Positions 49,545 through 59,578 of a stretch of 64,000 nt of DNA are shown here, one piece after another; position 1 is the first letter of the stretch; every line of letters starts with the position of its first letter. Source of the stretch: Venturia oleaginea. Taxonomy: Eukaryota > Ascomycota > Dothideomycetes > Venturiales > Venturiaceae. The notes under the pieces were generated by a model. It was not told the DNA's origin and ran no database searches. It was given only the letters and a program-made list of their open reading frames with translations. A program made the translations under genes and the position numbers. The stretch lies in NCBI GenBank assembly GCA_013176395.1, contig JABMLP010000005.1:1550001-1614000 (forward strand), in the 5' to 3' direction.

Positions 49545-49874
49545 GTTGTGATTGTTCTGGGTTATGGGAGGCATAGCATGGCATGGCGTTGTAGATGACT
49601 GATTTTTGACACCGAGACACGTAGAACAAGTGTGCGCTTGATCTGGTGCAACCCATTGTGGTTGCTTCTGTTCCAACCTGTGAATATCTTTGCAAGCCTC
49701 ATCTGATGGATATCCTGAAGCTACAACCCCCGTCCTTGGTCAGCTGGATTTCCGTGTCCATCCTCTTTAGGCACTCGTCCCTTGCCATATCATCATGCCT
49801 CGAGTCCCACGACCAGATCAACCAAACCTCAATGCTTCCGTAGACGCCACCGTAGTTCTCTTTTATCCCTATCA
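49545..49874. other. Intergenic region
   Basis: 330 bp between the convergent ankyrin and SF3b5 genes. Nothing recognised. Confidence 0.4.
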
Positions 49875-50129
49875 TCAATCCTCCCTCTCCCCTGGCGGCC
49901 CAACGGGCAAGACCATCTTCTCAATCATTTTAATGCGAACCTTCTCCCTGCTCTCTCCCATGCCCAGGGCCATGTAGCTGAGTAGTTGCGGGTGACCGAC
50001 GTACGAAGCATACGTGTCGCGCATGATGTTGGAGGTCCATTCGAATTTGGTCGTGTCGGCGTGGCCGGTACCAACGTGACGGGTCTGAAGCGCTTCGAGG
50101 TGTTGCTGGGTGCGAAGCTTGTCGGCCAT
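49875..50129 (-). CDS. SF3B5: Splicing factor 3b subunit 5 (SF3b10/Ysf3)
   Basis: 84-residue core component of the U2 snRNP SF3b complex, acting in branch-site recognition in the nucleus. Starts at the ATG at 50129 (MADKLRTQQHLEALQTRHV), which matches the family's usual start and length; the longer open frame upstream is untranslated. Diagnostic stretches are GTGHADTTKFEW, MRDTYASYVGHPQLLSYMAL and the terminal MVLPVGPP. Single exon. Confidence 0.95.
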   Translation of the reverse strand: MADKLRTQQHLEALQTRHVGTGHADTTKFEWTSNIMRDTYASYVGHPQLLSYMALGMGESREKVRIKMIEKMVLPVGPPGERED

Positions 50130-50463
50130 TTTGGTGACGAGGAAGCCGTGGGTCTTGTGGGTGTTTGGGCGAGTTCGAGGAGGCGTTGTATGTCCCGTCT
50201 GTGATTTGTTTGAACTTGTGATTGTTGTGAAGACGGAGGTTTGCCGCACATTTAGTCTCGGAGGTGAGGGTTGGGGAAGGCCATTCAGATCTAAAAACGC
50301 CAGTACATCTCGCCATCCACAATCATTCCCTTAGCTATCTTCTAAACATCTGTATCATACTGGTATACCATTCCTTCCATGTCAATTGTAGCGCTCGAAT
50401 GGTACCGTCGAACCTTCCTCCATACCAATCCCCATCTATCCCCCCATAACCTTCAGAATCACA
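50130..50463. other. Intergenic region, divergent promoters
   Basis: About 330 bp between SF3b5 (minus) and the hypothetical gene at 50464 (+). It should contain both promoters; no specific motif identified. Confidence 0.35.
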
Positions 50464-51114
50464 ATGGCAATAACCCACCACACAAATATAACTGTCCCGA
50501 TCATGATGCCTAACCCCCTCCCGTTGCACTCTCCAAGTAAATGCACTAAACCAACTCTACCACAAGAGGAGAACGAGAAACCGAACCAGGAAGAAGCGCA
50601 ATCCCCATACAACGAGGCCTTCGAAAACGATCTTAGCCATGCCCTCCTCCACCCAAACTCACCAAGACAACCGCACGATCAGAGAGGAAAAGGAGAGGGA
50701 GGCGAGCCATTGCCCTTGACTTCTCCAGAGCGAAAGTTTGAAGTCTCGATACCAACGCGCTCAGACTCAGTCATGGACCCAACGCGCATAAGAACAACAC
50801 ACCCCCATGGCTCCATCTTCGGGGGCGAGAACCCACATTTCCCTGTTAGGAATAATCTATCTCCAGATGATATCCGTGAACAGGTTTTGGAGAGGGCAAA
50901 TGCTTTTGTGAAGGACGCCGGCATAACGTCTCGCAAACAAGTCGTTGAGATTCTGGACAAACAGATGGAGGAGCTGATGAGACAGGTCGAGGCACGCTCG
51001 AGGGACAGGGAGGCTGCCGTCAAGCATAATGACAGGGTGGAGGAGGAGAAGAGGGTGCTGGAAGAGGAAAATGAGATGATAAGGAAGGGCGTCATGAGGA
51101 ACATGGGAAGGTAG
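50464..51114 (+). CDS. Hypothetical protein with C-terminal coiled coil
   Basis: 216 residues in one exon from the ATG at 50464. The first about 120 residues are Pro/Ser/Glu-rich and probably disordered. A Leu/Ile-containing segment DDIREQVLERANAFVKDAG is followed by a strongly charged helical stretch from about 155 (VVEILDKQMEELMRQVEARS, then KRVLEEENEMIRKG), a likely coiled coil. I recognise no named family. Upstream coding exons cannot be excluded. Confidence 0.6.
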   Translation: MAITHHTNITVPIMMPNPLPLHSPSKCTKPTLPQEENEKPNQEEAQSPYNEAFENDLSHALLHPNSPRQPHDQRGKGEGGEPLPLTSPERKFEVSIPTRSDSVMDPTRIRTTHPHGSIFGGENPHFPVRNNLSPDDIREQVLERANAFVKDAGITSRKQVVEILDKQMEELMRQVEARSRDREAAVKHNDRVEEEKRVLEEENEMIRKGVMRNMGR

Positions 51115-51605
51115 GGCGACAAGTGCGCATTCCCATACTTGGCGGGAAAGGAGCTGTGTACGAGTATGCTTTATAGTTGTTGGTCTATGGAAGACGGGGA
51201 GGAAAAAATACCATCGCATCGCATAAGCATTTCACAATGCTGGAGAGAGCAGAATAAAACATACACTGCCCTAGCGTTCAGGTATGAATACTTCAGTTCA
51301 TTCCTGGAAGAACATGCTTGACAGTACGAGAAGCATGTACGAAGATGGTCCATCTTTGGGAGGACAGCTTGGAAGAGCGAAGGCACTGGTTGGGTAATGG
51401 CGGGGCAATGCAACTAGGTAATTGCAATAACATTGACTGATCCTTCGCAGCTTGTCAATGATTGCCTAATCGTTTCATATAGAAGCTAATATATCAGGTC
51501 AGTCGTAACTGTGCAACTTTGATCATACATCATGTTTAATTTTTGTGCCAGTTCTCATGGTGGCCCTCTTGTTATGCCATTTCATCATTCGTTCCCAGGG
51601 GCACA
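51115..51605. other. Intergenic region
   Basis: About 490 bp between two convergent genes. No feature recognised beyond AT-rich 3' sequence. Confidence 0.35.
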
Positions 51606-52277
51606 CTACTTCCCAAGCCCTTTTGCAAAGCCCCAAGCACTCTCCTCGGCCTTCTTGAGCGCACTACCCGCTCCGCCAAGATAACTCTTCACAGTCCCCA
51701 TGACACCTTCATCTTCATTGGCCTCCCGTTGAGCATGCTCAAACCTTGCCCGATCCTGCGCCGTTCCGTCCGCTGCATATGGATTCTGTACGTAGCCTGG
51801 TGGATGTTCAAGACTTCTCCTGTCACCACCACCTCCGTCTGTCTCGCGCGAGAGATCTGCGCAGCCAGGTTCGAAGGGTGAGGGTTGTGGTAGGCCTGCA
51901 GAGGTCGAGTGGGTTGGGGCGTAGTTAGCTACAGGCGTAGAGATGAAGAATTGAGAGGGTGATTGATTGGGTTGTTGCCATGCAGTTGTGGTTGTAATAT
52001 GTGTTTCTGTGACGTGATGAGGGTGATGGACATGTGGTGCTTCGGCAGGTTGTGGTCCTGGTGGATCTAATAAAAAGGAGGTTGTGCCTGTCGGCGCTGC
52101 TAGCCGCGCACCGGACTGAGGAGGAGGAGGAAGGCCTAAGGGTTGGTACGAAGGACCAGTTGTTGTTGCAATGGTTCTTGTAGGTTCGGGTTGAGGCTCT
52201 GCTTCTCGGGCGATGGTCTTGGGGGTAGTAGCCTCTGGATGGAGGGGGGCATTTGCGTAGACTGGAATGGGTGGCAT
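51606..52277 (-). CDS. Conserved-type fungal hypothetical protein, Pro-rich
   Basis: 223 residues from the ATG at 52277 (MPPIPVYANAPLHPE); an upstream in-frame ATG at 52319 is possible. The start MPPIPVY, a Pro/Thr/His-rich middle, the motif PPGYVQNPYAADGTAQDRARF and a C-terminal amphipathic helix (LKKAEESAWGFAKGLGK) match a pattern I associate with an uncharacterised ascomycete family; this is recollection, not a search. No catalytic motif or membrane segment. Confidence 0.65.
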   Translation of the reverse strand: MPPIPVYANAPLHPEATTPKTIAREAEPQPEPTRTIATTTGPSYQPLGLPPPPQSGARLAAPTGTTSFLLDPPGPQPAEAPHVHHPHHVTETHITTTTAWQQPNQSPSQFFISTPVANYAPTHSTSAGLPQPSPFEPGCADLSRETDGGGGDRRSLEHPPGYVQNPYAADGTAQDRARFEHAQREANEDEGVMGTVKSYLGGAGSALKKAEESAWGFAKGLGK

Positions 52278-52637
52278 CTTGAAGTTGTTGGTGGATCGTG
52301 TAGCGGACGGAGGATGCAATGTACGAGAAGGATGGCAACCTTGAGGTGTTTGGAGGCTACGTCATGCCCTCCAGGCATCTCCTGATCTGCAAACGGCAGC
52401 AATCGCCACAGGGTCAAGCGTGTGGCGTTTCATGATTCCATCAATTGAGTCAAAAGCCTTGAGCTTTGCAGCCGTTCAGGTCTGGGTTCATGCTATTTCC
52501 ATTATCGAATGCAAGGCAAGGCTGATCATAGGCCCAAGATCGTCAGCCTTGCCGTGGTCCATGTCTTTTTAATCTCTACGTCTCGCTTGGCTGGAAATAG
52601 CTGCCATCATGTAAAGGTATGCCAAGTACAAAACCAT
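52278..52637. other. Intergenic region
   Basis: 360 bp upstream of the hypothetical gene and downstream of the histidine phosphatase, both on the minus strand; nothing recognised. Confidence 0.35.
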
Positions 52638-53593
52638 CTACTCCTTCTTCTGCTTCTTGAAGAAAGAATTGATGCTCTTTTGCTTCTCGTCGTGGCGAGA
52701 ACTACCAACACCACCACGAGTTCTTTTGAGGTTGTTTAGATGGACTTTCTGGTTGACGGCGCGGATTGTTGTTGTGCAAGCAGTGAAGGATCGAATGCTG
52801 GAGTTTGACTGGGCGACTCTAGGAACATCAGATGGACACATTTCAATTCTTGAATCCTCGACCGCAGATGGCGGCGATGAATCATTTGCTACCGTGGCAG
52901 CTATGGGACTCAGGTCAAGCTCCAGGTAGCCAGTATTTGACCAGCTTCCGGGCCTTTCCAGGTCGAGCTGGCCGTGCATAGCAATGACTTCGGGATGGAT
53001 GGTGACGCTCTTCGCTGGCAACCGCTGGAGAAGGCGGCGCCAGAGAGCCGATAGCATGATGCTATGAGATACCACGGCGATGAGATTGTCCTTATCCAGG
53101 ATAGGAAGTAGATGCTTGTCCAAAAAGGCATCCGCACGCAATGCCATTGCCTCCTTGGACTCCACATCCACAAAGCCAGGATCGTGTTTGTGAAGAGCTC
53201 GATGTGCTTCTTTGCCTAATATGGCGGCACCGTTCTGTGGTCGAGCGAAGACGGGCTTGCCCTCGTAAAAGCCAAAGTCTTGTTCCATGATCAGAGGAGT
53301 CTGGTTGATGTCTACCGAGGTAGGTTGTGCATCGCGAACGAGTTGGGCAGTTTTGACGGCTCTTTTCAACTGCGACGAGAAGATATGGGTGAACTCGACG
53401 GCCTCGGACTGGAAGTACTGTCCAAGACGAGTGGCTTGAAGGTAGCCATGGTTTGTGAGATCAGAGTCTCTGGTACCGGCGCTGTACGGGTTGGTTGGAG
53501 CATATCTACTAGTCGAGGGAGGGGAATATTTGCTTACTACAGGCCAGCAACGTTGTCGACTGTCTCACCGTGGCGTATGAGGAACAGCCGCAT
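52638..53593 (-). CDS. Histidine phosphatase (phosphoglycerate mutase-like), 2 exons
   Basis: 298-residue protein. Exon 1 is 53593-53541 and exon 2 53481-52638, around a 59-nt intron (GTAGTA...CAG). It starts MRLFLIRHGETVDNVAGL, carrying the RHG catalytic histidine, and the splice restores AGTRDSDLTNHGYLQATRLG. Further conserved pieces are FSSQLKRAVKTAQ, EQDFGFYEGK and the second catalytic histidine in AVVSHSIMLSALWRRLL. The C-terminal about 90 residues are extra, Ser-rich, and end in a basic KSINSFFKKQKKE, a PIP-box-like QKSINSFF; this resemblance is inference. Substrate unknown. Confidence 0.88.
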
Positions 53594-53869
53594 CGTGTAT
53601 AGACGCCTTGCTGAGCGGATTGCCCATGGTATGTACTTATGGTGACTGTAATCGTCACCTTCCCATCCAGACTACCTCTACTTCAGGTCCTGATATGGAC
53701 GACTTGGGACCTGCTCGTGCATTTCCGCTCAATGTCCGCAATGAAGCCGGTAGGGTTAGTAAGCAATTAAGCGCTTTGCATTACGGAGGTGATCGAGATA
53801 CATTGGCGAACTCAATACAGTTTAGTTCGTCGATTGGCAAAGTCGCGATCTTTCGAGAATATTACTATA

Positions 53870-54043
53870 TGTGACGGCACGGCATATCCATACGAAGGCA
53901 CAAGGCACTTCAGAACATGTCACCAAATTACACTTAGGATCTAAGGTAGAGAGGTAAGAGTTTCGTAAGGAAACTCCGACTGAGTAGGGAAAGTGCACGA
54001 GCCACGGCACGTGATTTGATGGTCACGTGCCGTGCCGTCACAC
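53870..54043 (+). mobile_element. 174-bp palindrome-ended element, copy 1 (MITE or solo LTR)
   Basis: Ends TGTGACGGCACGGCA and TGCCGTGCCGTCACA are 15-bp inverted repeats. It is flanked by CTATA on both sides (53865-53869 and 54044-54048). A 5-bp duplication and TG...CA ends would also fit a small solo LTR. Non-coding. Confidence 0.85.
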
Positions 54044-54184
54044 TATAGTTACTAAATAACTATCCTACCTATTAACATTTGTTTCTAACTCCTCTAATAG
54101 TATTTTACACTCCATAACGTGCCCTAGTACTATAGCCTATAGTATAGTATTATACTCTATAAGTTACTTTTATTACTAGTAATA

Positions 54185-55987
54185 ACGTATTCTACCACCG
54201 AGCCGGCCACTTTCCCTTGGCACAGCCCTTATCCTCTTCAACACGCAATGTCTCAACAACGCAACGCGATAGCCGTTCAAGAAGAAGGCAGAATTGATCT
54301 CGCTCTTTAGGCCTATACCTCTGGCCAATTTCAAAGCCTACGGCGCACTGCTGCAGCCTTCAACATCAAACACCAAAGGCTCTCTGATCGGCTCTGCGAA
54401 ATTATCTCTCGATGTCAAACTCGCCCAAACTCCCATAAGCTCACTGCAACAGAAGAGCAAACGCTTGTCCAATATATTCTCGACCTCAATTCGCGAGGAT
54501 TCGCGCCCCGGCTGTGTGAGGTGGCAGATATGGCGGATAAACTACTAGGTGTACGCGGTGGAGAGCCAGGAGGGAAAAACTGGGCTGAGAGGTTCGTAAC
54601 GCGATCAGATGAGCTCAAGATGGCCTTCAATCGAGGCAAGGATAGGCAGAGGATACTACAGGAAGACCCAGAGATTATCGGCGCGTGGTTCAAGCTCGTT
54701 GCAGATACTAAAGCCAAGTACGGCATCAACGACAAGGATACGCACAACTTTGACGAGATTGGCTTCCAGATGGGCGTTATTGGGTCAATAAAGGTCGTCC
54801 CAGCTTCTCAAAGACGTACACGGCCTAATTTGATCCAGCCAGGCAATCGCGAGTGGGTTACAGTTATCCAGAGTATCTGCGCCGCTGGGTATGCGACCCC
54901 GCCCTCCATTATCTACAATGGACGCGTTCACATCTCTGCGAGGTATGATGAGGCAGATATACCACGGAATTGGAAGCTCTCGGTCTCTGAGAACGGCTGG
55001 ACAAACAATGCGCTTGGTTTTAAGTGTTTGAAGCACTTTGACGCGCATACAAAGGCGCGTCAAGTAGGGGGGTATAGGCTACTCATCTTGGACGGCCATG
55101 AGAGCCATCTCAACCAGACTTTCAAAGACTACTGCCTCGAACATAAGATTCTAACGCTCTGTATGCCATCTCATTCATCGCATATCCTCCAGCCGCTTGA
55201 TGTGGTCTGCTTCTCGCCGTTGAAGTGCAAGTACTCTCAACGAGTTCGAGACTTGGCACGCCGACGCGTCTACCATATCAACAAAGAAGGCTTCCTCCCA
55301 GCCTTCAAAGACGCGTTTTTCGACGTGTTTATAGAAGAGAACTGTCGAAAGGCTTTTGAGATGGTAATTAATGCGGAGGTGGTATTTGATCGCCTTGAAG
55401 TACCGCTACGTACCCCACCAGCACCTCTACCGCAGAAGACGCCGTGGCAGCCGAAGACTCCAAGCAATACTCAAGAATTTAGATCCCAATCCAAGCTCGT
55501 AAGCGAGTCCTTTACTCGGTCACCAGTTACTGCGCAGGCAGGCTTTCCCCAGCTTGTCAAGGGCGCTGAATTGATGCTACACCAAAACGCTCTACTTGTT
55601 GCGCACAACCGCGAGCTTGAAGAGCAATTGGCAGTAATGACAAAGCGAAAATCGCGCAAAAGGAAGTGGATCCAGCAAGGTGGTACTGTAGAGTATGGGA
55701 CTGTAGCAGCGCAGGTAGCTGCTGAGGCGTCTGTCGCGCCTCAGGAATCAAAGAAGGCTCGTGGTAGTGGTGGTCAAGAAATAGCCCGACCAACTCAACG
55801 GCGCTGTAGGAACTGCGGCGCAACTGGGCATAATGCGCGAACTTGTAAAAAAGATATCGAGATATCATCTGAATCAGATAGCAGCACGACGGACTTGGAA
55901 TCTATTGTTGATAGCGATAAAATTGAAGAGTCGTAATATGAGTTGGTCGTGCCAAGGAAAAGTGGCCGGCTCGGTGGTTGAATACGT
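54185..55987 (+). mobile_element. Mosaic pogo-like transposon
   Basis: 1803-bp element with TA duplications (54183-54184 and 55988-55989) and terminal repeats of the sibling subfamily (ACGTATTCTACCACCGAGCC / matching right end). The outer about 320 bp on the left and about 40 bp on the right belong to the subfamily seen at 6474-7667, while the interior from about 54510 to 55955 is almost identical to the intact element at 41277-43096. Confidence 0.9.
54248..55936 (+). pseudogene. Mosaic pogo-like transposase with one early stop
   Basis: Frame from the ATG at 54248 (MSQQRNAIAVQEEGRIDLAL) meets TAG at 54308-54310, where the sibling has CAG. After that the frame is open to 55936. A downstream ATG at 54521 would give 471 residues lacking the helix-turn-helix but keeping part of the CENP-B-type region, the DD35D core and the CCHC knuckle. 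From codon about 88 onward it is nearly identical to the transposase at 41357-43030, with a slightly longer C-terminus (SDKIEES). Confidence 0.9.
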
Positions 55988-56086
55988 TACCTAAAATACG
56001 TTAAGATCGTTAGCTATAATTGTTTAGAGGTATGGTATAGAGATATTGTCACGATACGACCGCGGACAAGTCTTTCCCGCCGTTGG

Positions 56087-56261
56087 TGTGACGGCACGGC
56101 ACGTGACCATTAAATCACGTGCCGTGGCTCGTGCACTTTCCCTACTTAGTCGGAGTTTCCTTACGAAACTCTTACCTCTCTCTACCTTAGATCCTAAGTG
56201 TAATTCGGTGACATGTTCTGAAGTGCCTTGTGCCTTCGTATGGATATGCCGTGCCGTCACA
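56087..56261 (-). mobile_element. 175-bp palindrome-ended element, copy 2 (inverted)
   Basis: Inverted relative to 53870-54043, with the same TGTGACGGCACGGCA / TGCCGTGCCGTCACA ends. It is flanked by GTTGG on both sides (56082-56086 and 56262-56266), a different target duplication from copy 1, so it is an independent insertion. Confidence 0.88.
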
Positions 56262-57247
56262 GTTGGGGTGGCCCCACGGCACGTGATCAAGGCAGAACCG
56301 TAGCTCTGCCGAGGAAAGGTTTTGAAGCCTGCGTGGTTTCAACCAATTCGTATCTCTTTGAGCTACGTCCTGTCGTTAAACCTGCCTGTTGGTTTGCCTG
56401 CCAGTTCTTATATAGCCTGTTGAATGATACCTGTTCCTGCTGCTGCTCTTTCCTCCTAATACCCGAACCCGCGCCCGTGACAGATATTAGCAATTTCAGC
56501 ATGAAATTTGGTTGAATTCGGCCTTATTTGACGATGACATCTTATACATTACGTCCGTAATATTGTGGATGTACATTGGCTAAAATTCACGAACAGGTCC
56601 TTGATATCGCCGTCATTCTCAAAACATCATCTTCTTGCTTTCTGGCCCCCTCTTTGCCAACAACAACAACAACATCGCCGTCTCGAGACTCGTGGTGCCG
56701 CCGAAGGTCTTATCCCATCATCCTATCAGCTACCGTGGTCGGTAGTAATGCACCTCAGCCGGAGACACTCGATCAGTATTCTACGACGGGAAACGCATCA
56801 AAACTCCACCAACGAGGAAAGCCTCAACCGCGCTCTGCGTGAGATTCTCAAATTCTGTTGTTTGCACCACCAAATCGAGGAAGATCATCGTGTGACCCCG
56901 ATTGTTGTTTCTACCCATCGTGTAACTCGCAAAGCGCTGTAGACTCTGCTTCATGACGGTTGAGCTATGCGCCGACATTGGACGTTATTGGTCTGATCGC
57001 ATATTGCCGTGAGACGCATGATTTTCCACAAACTTTTGCTTCTGTCGCAGCTTCGTATTCTGACCTTGGAGCACTCGGAGCTGCAATTCTAAGCCTTGTG
57101 GCCATGTATCATATTCGCCAGCCTAAAACCTCTTTCTTCCTGATCCTCAGTCTCTCGCTATATCCTTGTGCAGCGCACCTCTCATTTCTCCTTCTGTTTC
57201 TCGACGAGCCGTGCTCAGTCATTACCAATTTTTAATTATTATTCACC
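56262..57247. other. Gene-poor interval upstream of the secreted repeat precursor
   Basis: About 985 bp. Some protein-like composition around 56565-56940 (ALREILKFCCLHHQIEED), but no family, start context or splice model I can defend. The last 100 bp should hold the promoter and leader of the gene at 57248. Confidence 0.35.
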
Positions 57248-57685
57248 ATGAAATTCGGACTCGCCCTCTTCTCACTCGCCTTTGTGGCTATCGCCATCCC
57301 CACCCCACAAGATGTCAATTCCATTCTCGCTGCATTGGAGGCGAACTCCCCAGAAGATGCAGCAGCAGCCAAGGGCAGTCTCAACAAGCGCCAGGAAGAC
57401 CTCAATTCTATCCTCGATGCCTTGAATTCAAATTCTCCCGATGATGCAAATGCCGCCAGATCTGCCATCAACAAGAGACAAGACGACCTCAACTCCATCC
57501 TCGATGCGCTAAACTCAAACTCTCCTGACGACGCGAACGCTGCCAAGTCTGGCCTGACCAAACGACAGGATGACATGGATGCTATTCTTGCTGCCCTCGA
57601 GGCAAATTCGCCCGACGACGCTGCTGCTGCCAGGGCTGGAGATAAGGAAAACGGGGAGGATTCCGCGGCTGCTGATGGTATTTAG
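57248..57685 (+). CDS. Secreted Kex2-processed repeat precursor (KEP-like), three KR sites
   Basis: 145 residues, one exon. The signal peptide is MKFGLALFSLAFVAIAIPTP. The mature part consists of four related units of about 30 residues, each with (D/E)(D/V)(L/M/N)(N/D)(S/A)IL(D/A)AL then (N/E)(S/A)NSP(D/E)DAxAA; the first three units end in KR (before QEDLN, QDDLN and QDDMD), the dibasic signal for Kex2 endoprotease. Cleavage would release near-identical peptides starting with Gln, able to form an amphipathic helix. This matches the architecture of Kex2-processed repeat proteins in fungi. There are no Cys, and no UstYa-like or other modification gene was recognised nearby. The role (signal, effector or structural peptide) is unknown. 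Confidence 0.85.
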   Translation: MKFGLALFSLAFVAIAIPTPQDVNSILAALEANSPEDAAAAKGSLNKRQEDLNSILDALNSNSPDDANAARSAINKRQDDLNSILDALNSNSPDDANAAKSGLTKRQDDMDAILAALEANSPDDAAAARAGDKENGEDSAAADGI

Positions 57686-58265
57686 ATGGATGGTGATATC
57701 TTTGGTTTTTACAAGAGGAACGATATCTGTTTATTCTCTGAATGTTATCCAATTCTTCAAGTCTCGATTTATACCGCCGCAAATGTGCCTCCGTTTGAAT
57801 CACTTCTACCTTGCGGCATTACTACTGATTTTGACACAATTACGATCCAGATTATGCCGAAATTATTGTAGCACTGCCTTGCCGCCATCGACCTCGACTC
57901 AGTAGTAGTTCGATCTAGGTCCCATCGAAGGACAGTGAATTGATGGCGTGCCTCGACATGGTTCTTAGGCTCCGAATTTCCCATACGCAGAGGAGGACAT
58001 TCGATGGCCGCCCCAATCTCCCGAATGTTCAGTTTGATTGTCAATCTCGGCAATTGGCCCGCAAAATTGTAAGACTCATGCATAAACGATTGATATGATT
58101 TCACTAGAATAAGATGATGAGCGCTGAGAGAATATACTACGTACACCGTATCTAGCCATACCTTAGTCCTGCAGGACTAATATTACAATCTTCGCCGGTT
58201 CCATGATTGTACCATTGACTAGATTAGTAGAAGCCCCGCCTGTTGCAAAGAAAATTTCCTTCCCG
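57686..58265. other. Intergenic region
   Basis: 580 bp between the repeat precursor and the family-C LTR. Nothing recognised; the five bases before the LTR (TCCCG) would be its expected target duplication. Confidence 0.4.
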
Positions 58266-58443
58266 TGCTATGGGCATGGCCCATGGTTGGTATAGGCTAA
58301 GAGCCTAAGCCTGATTGAGCCTAGTATAGAGAAAGAACCTCATTGAGGTTCTCTGTTTGTAGATACCTTCACTTCTTAACTGAATCTAAACAATCTTTGG
58401 CTACGAGTATGCTGCGTCTTTCCAGCTACCGTCCCGTAATATA
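58266..58443 (+). repeat. 5' LTR of family C copy 2
   Basis: 178 bp, TGCTATGGGCATGG to CCCGTAATATA (the third base C replaces T of the other copy). AACTGAATCTA at 58378-58388 is complementary to TAGATTCAGTT at 58442-58452, which spans the LTR/leader boundary. Confidence 0.93.
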
Positions 58444-58475
58444 GATTCAGTTCTTTACAGACCTAGGTGTACTTG

Positions 58476-59570
58476 ATGCGTAGCAACAGTACCCTACCGA
58501 CTCCTACAACCTACACCCCTACTACCGACGACGACCCAATCGCGAGCATTACGCAAGGAATCGACAAACTCTCAATGGCTCGAGCAAATTCGCCTGACAC
58601 CGTACAACAATTGGTGGCAGCTCTGACCGCAGTCAGTGTTGATGGGAACACCGGTGCAAAAGCTATTGCATGGCCTAAATGGGACGGGAAAAGAGACAAC
58701 TACACGCTGTTCAGATGGCAGATCAAGACAAAAATCACTGTTGAAAATGGGAAGCTTGGAAGCAATCAAGGAATATGCGCGAACATCTTCAACGGGCTTC
58801 CGACAGAGAAACAACAACGCGTCATCCAATGGCTAAGCAATGGAGAGCAACATGACAACTACGAACCCGAGTCCTTTATCAAGCATATGGACGACAAGTT
58901 CTTAGATCATGAAGCGGAAGCTAAAGCTCTCGACGAGCTGAACAAGATTAGCCAAGGCAGCAGACAACCGTTCGAAGACTTCCGCCAGCAGTTCGAACAA
59001 CTGACATCGCAAGCTGGATCCCTAGCGCCGCAAAGAGCCTCAAAGATCACTATCATGAACAACGCGCTCAACTACTCCCTCCAACAGACCTTGAAATCAG
59101 TGCGATTGTCCAGGGACGACTACGACACTTACGTAAAAGATGTACAGTACTTCGCGACGAAGACAGAGGCTCTATCCCACCAACGCCGCTATCCAAGTAC
59201 GGATAAGGAGACGCCAACGACTCGAGGGAGGCCACAATCACCCCAAACAGTCAGTCGTGACGCAGAAGGCGATGTCGAAATGACTGGCATCAACGCCCTT
59301 TCAGCGCAGATCGCAGCACTGATAGCTCGGGTCGATACACTCGGAAAGGATGCGAAGAAGGACCGACGACCTAGAGCGAAATGGCGATCCCAAACAGAGT
59401 TCTTGGCACTTATACAAGTGGGCAAATGCGGGCGCTGTAAGAAGCCCAAGCACCACCCGAACGTATGCGAATTCCGACCAGCAACACGTCCAAAGACTCA
59501 GGTCACTGCGGTAATCACACAGCATACCGATGACTCCCTACAGGAAGCCTCATCAGAGTCGGAAAACTAG
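58476..59570 (+). CDS. gag: Gag polyprotein of family C copy 2
   Basis: Open frame from the ATG at 58476 encoding the same Gag as 38929-40023, with the CCHC knuckle CGRCKKPKHHPNVC and the terminal TCG GAA AAC TAG. It is intact even though the downstream pol is dead. Confidence 0.9.
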   Translation: MRSNSTLPTPTTYTPTTDDDPIASITQGIDKLSMARANSPDTVQQLVAALTAVSVDGNTGAKAIAWPKWDGKRDNYTLFRWQIKTKITVENGKLGSNQGICANIFNGLPTEKQQRVIQWLSNGEQHDNYEPESFIKHMDDKFLDHEAEAKALDELNKISQGSRQPFEDFRQQFEQLTSQAGSLAPQRASKITIMNNALNYSLQQTLKSVRLSRDDYDTYVKDVQYFATKTEALSHQRRYPSTDKETPTTRGRPQSPQTVSRDAEGDVEMTGINALSAQIAALIARVDTLGKDAKKDRRPRAKWRSQTEFLALIQVGKCGRCKKPKHHPNVCEFRPATRPKTQVTAVITQHTDDSLQEASSESEN

Positions 59571-59578
59571 CTACCCTT

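Noticed and set aside
56565..56978. Frames of 88-125 residues upstream of the repeat precursor.
   Set aside because: Overlapping frames on both strands, no family resemblance, no splice model; possibly a decayed gene, so left as unassigned.
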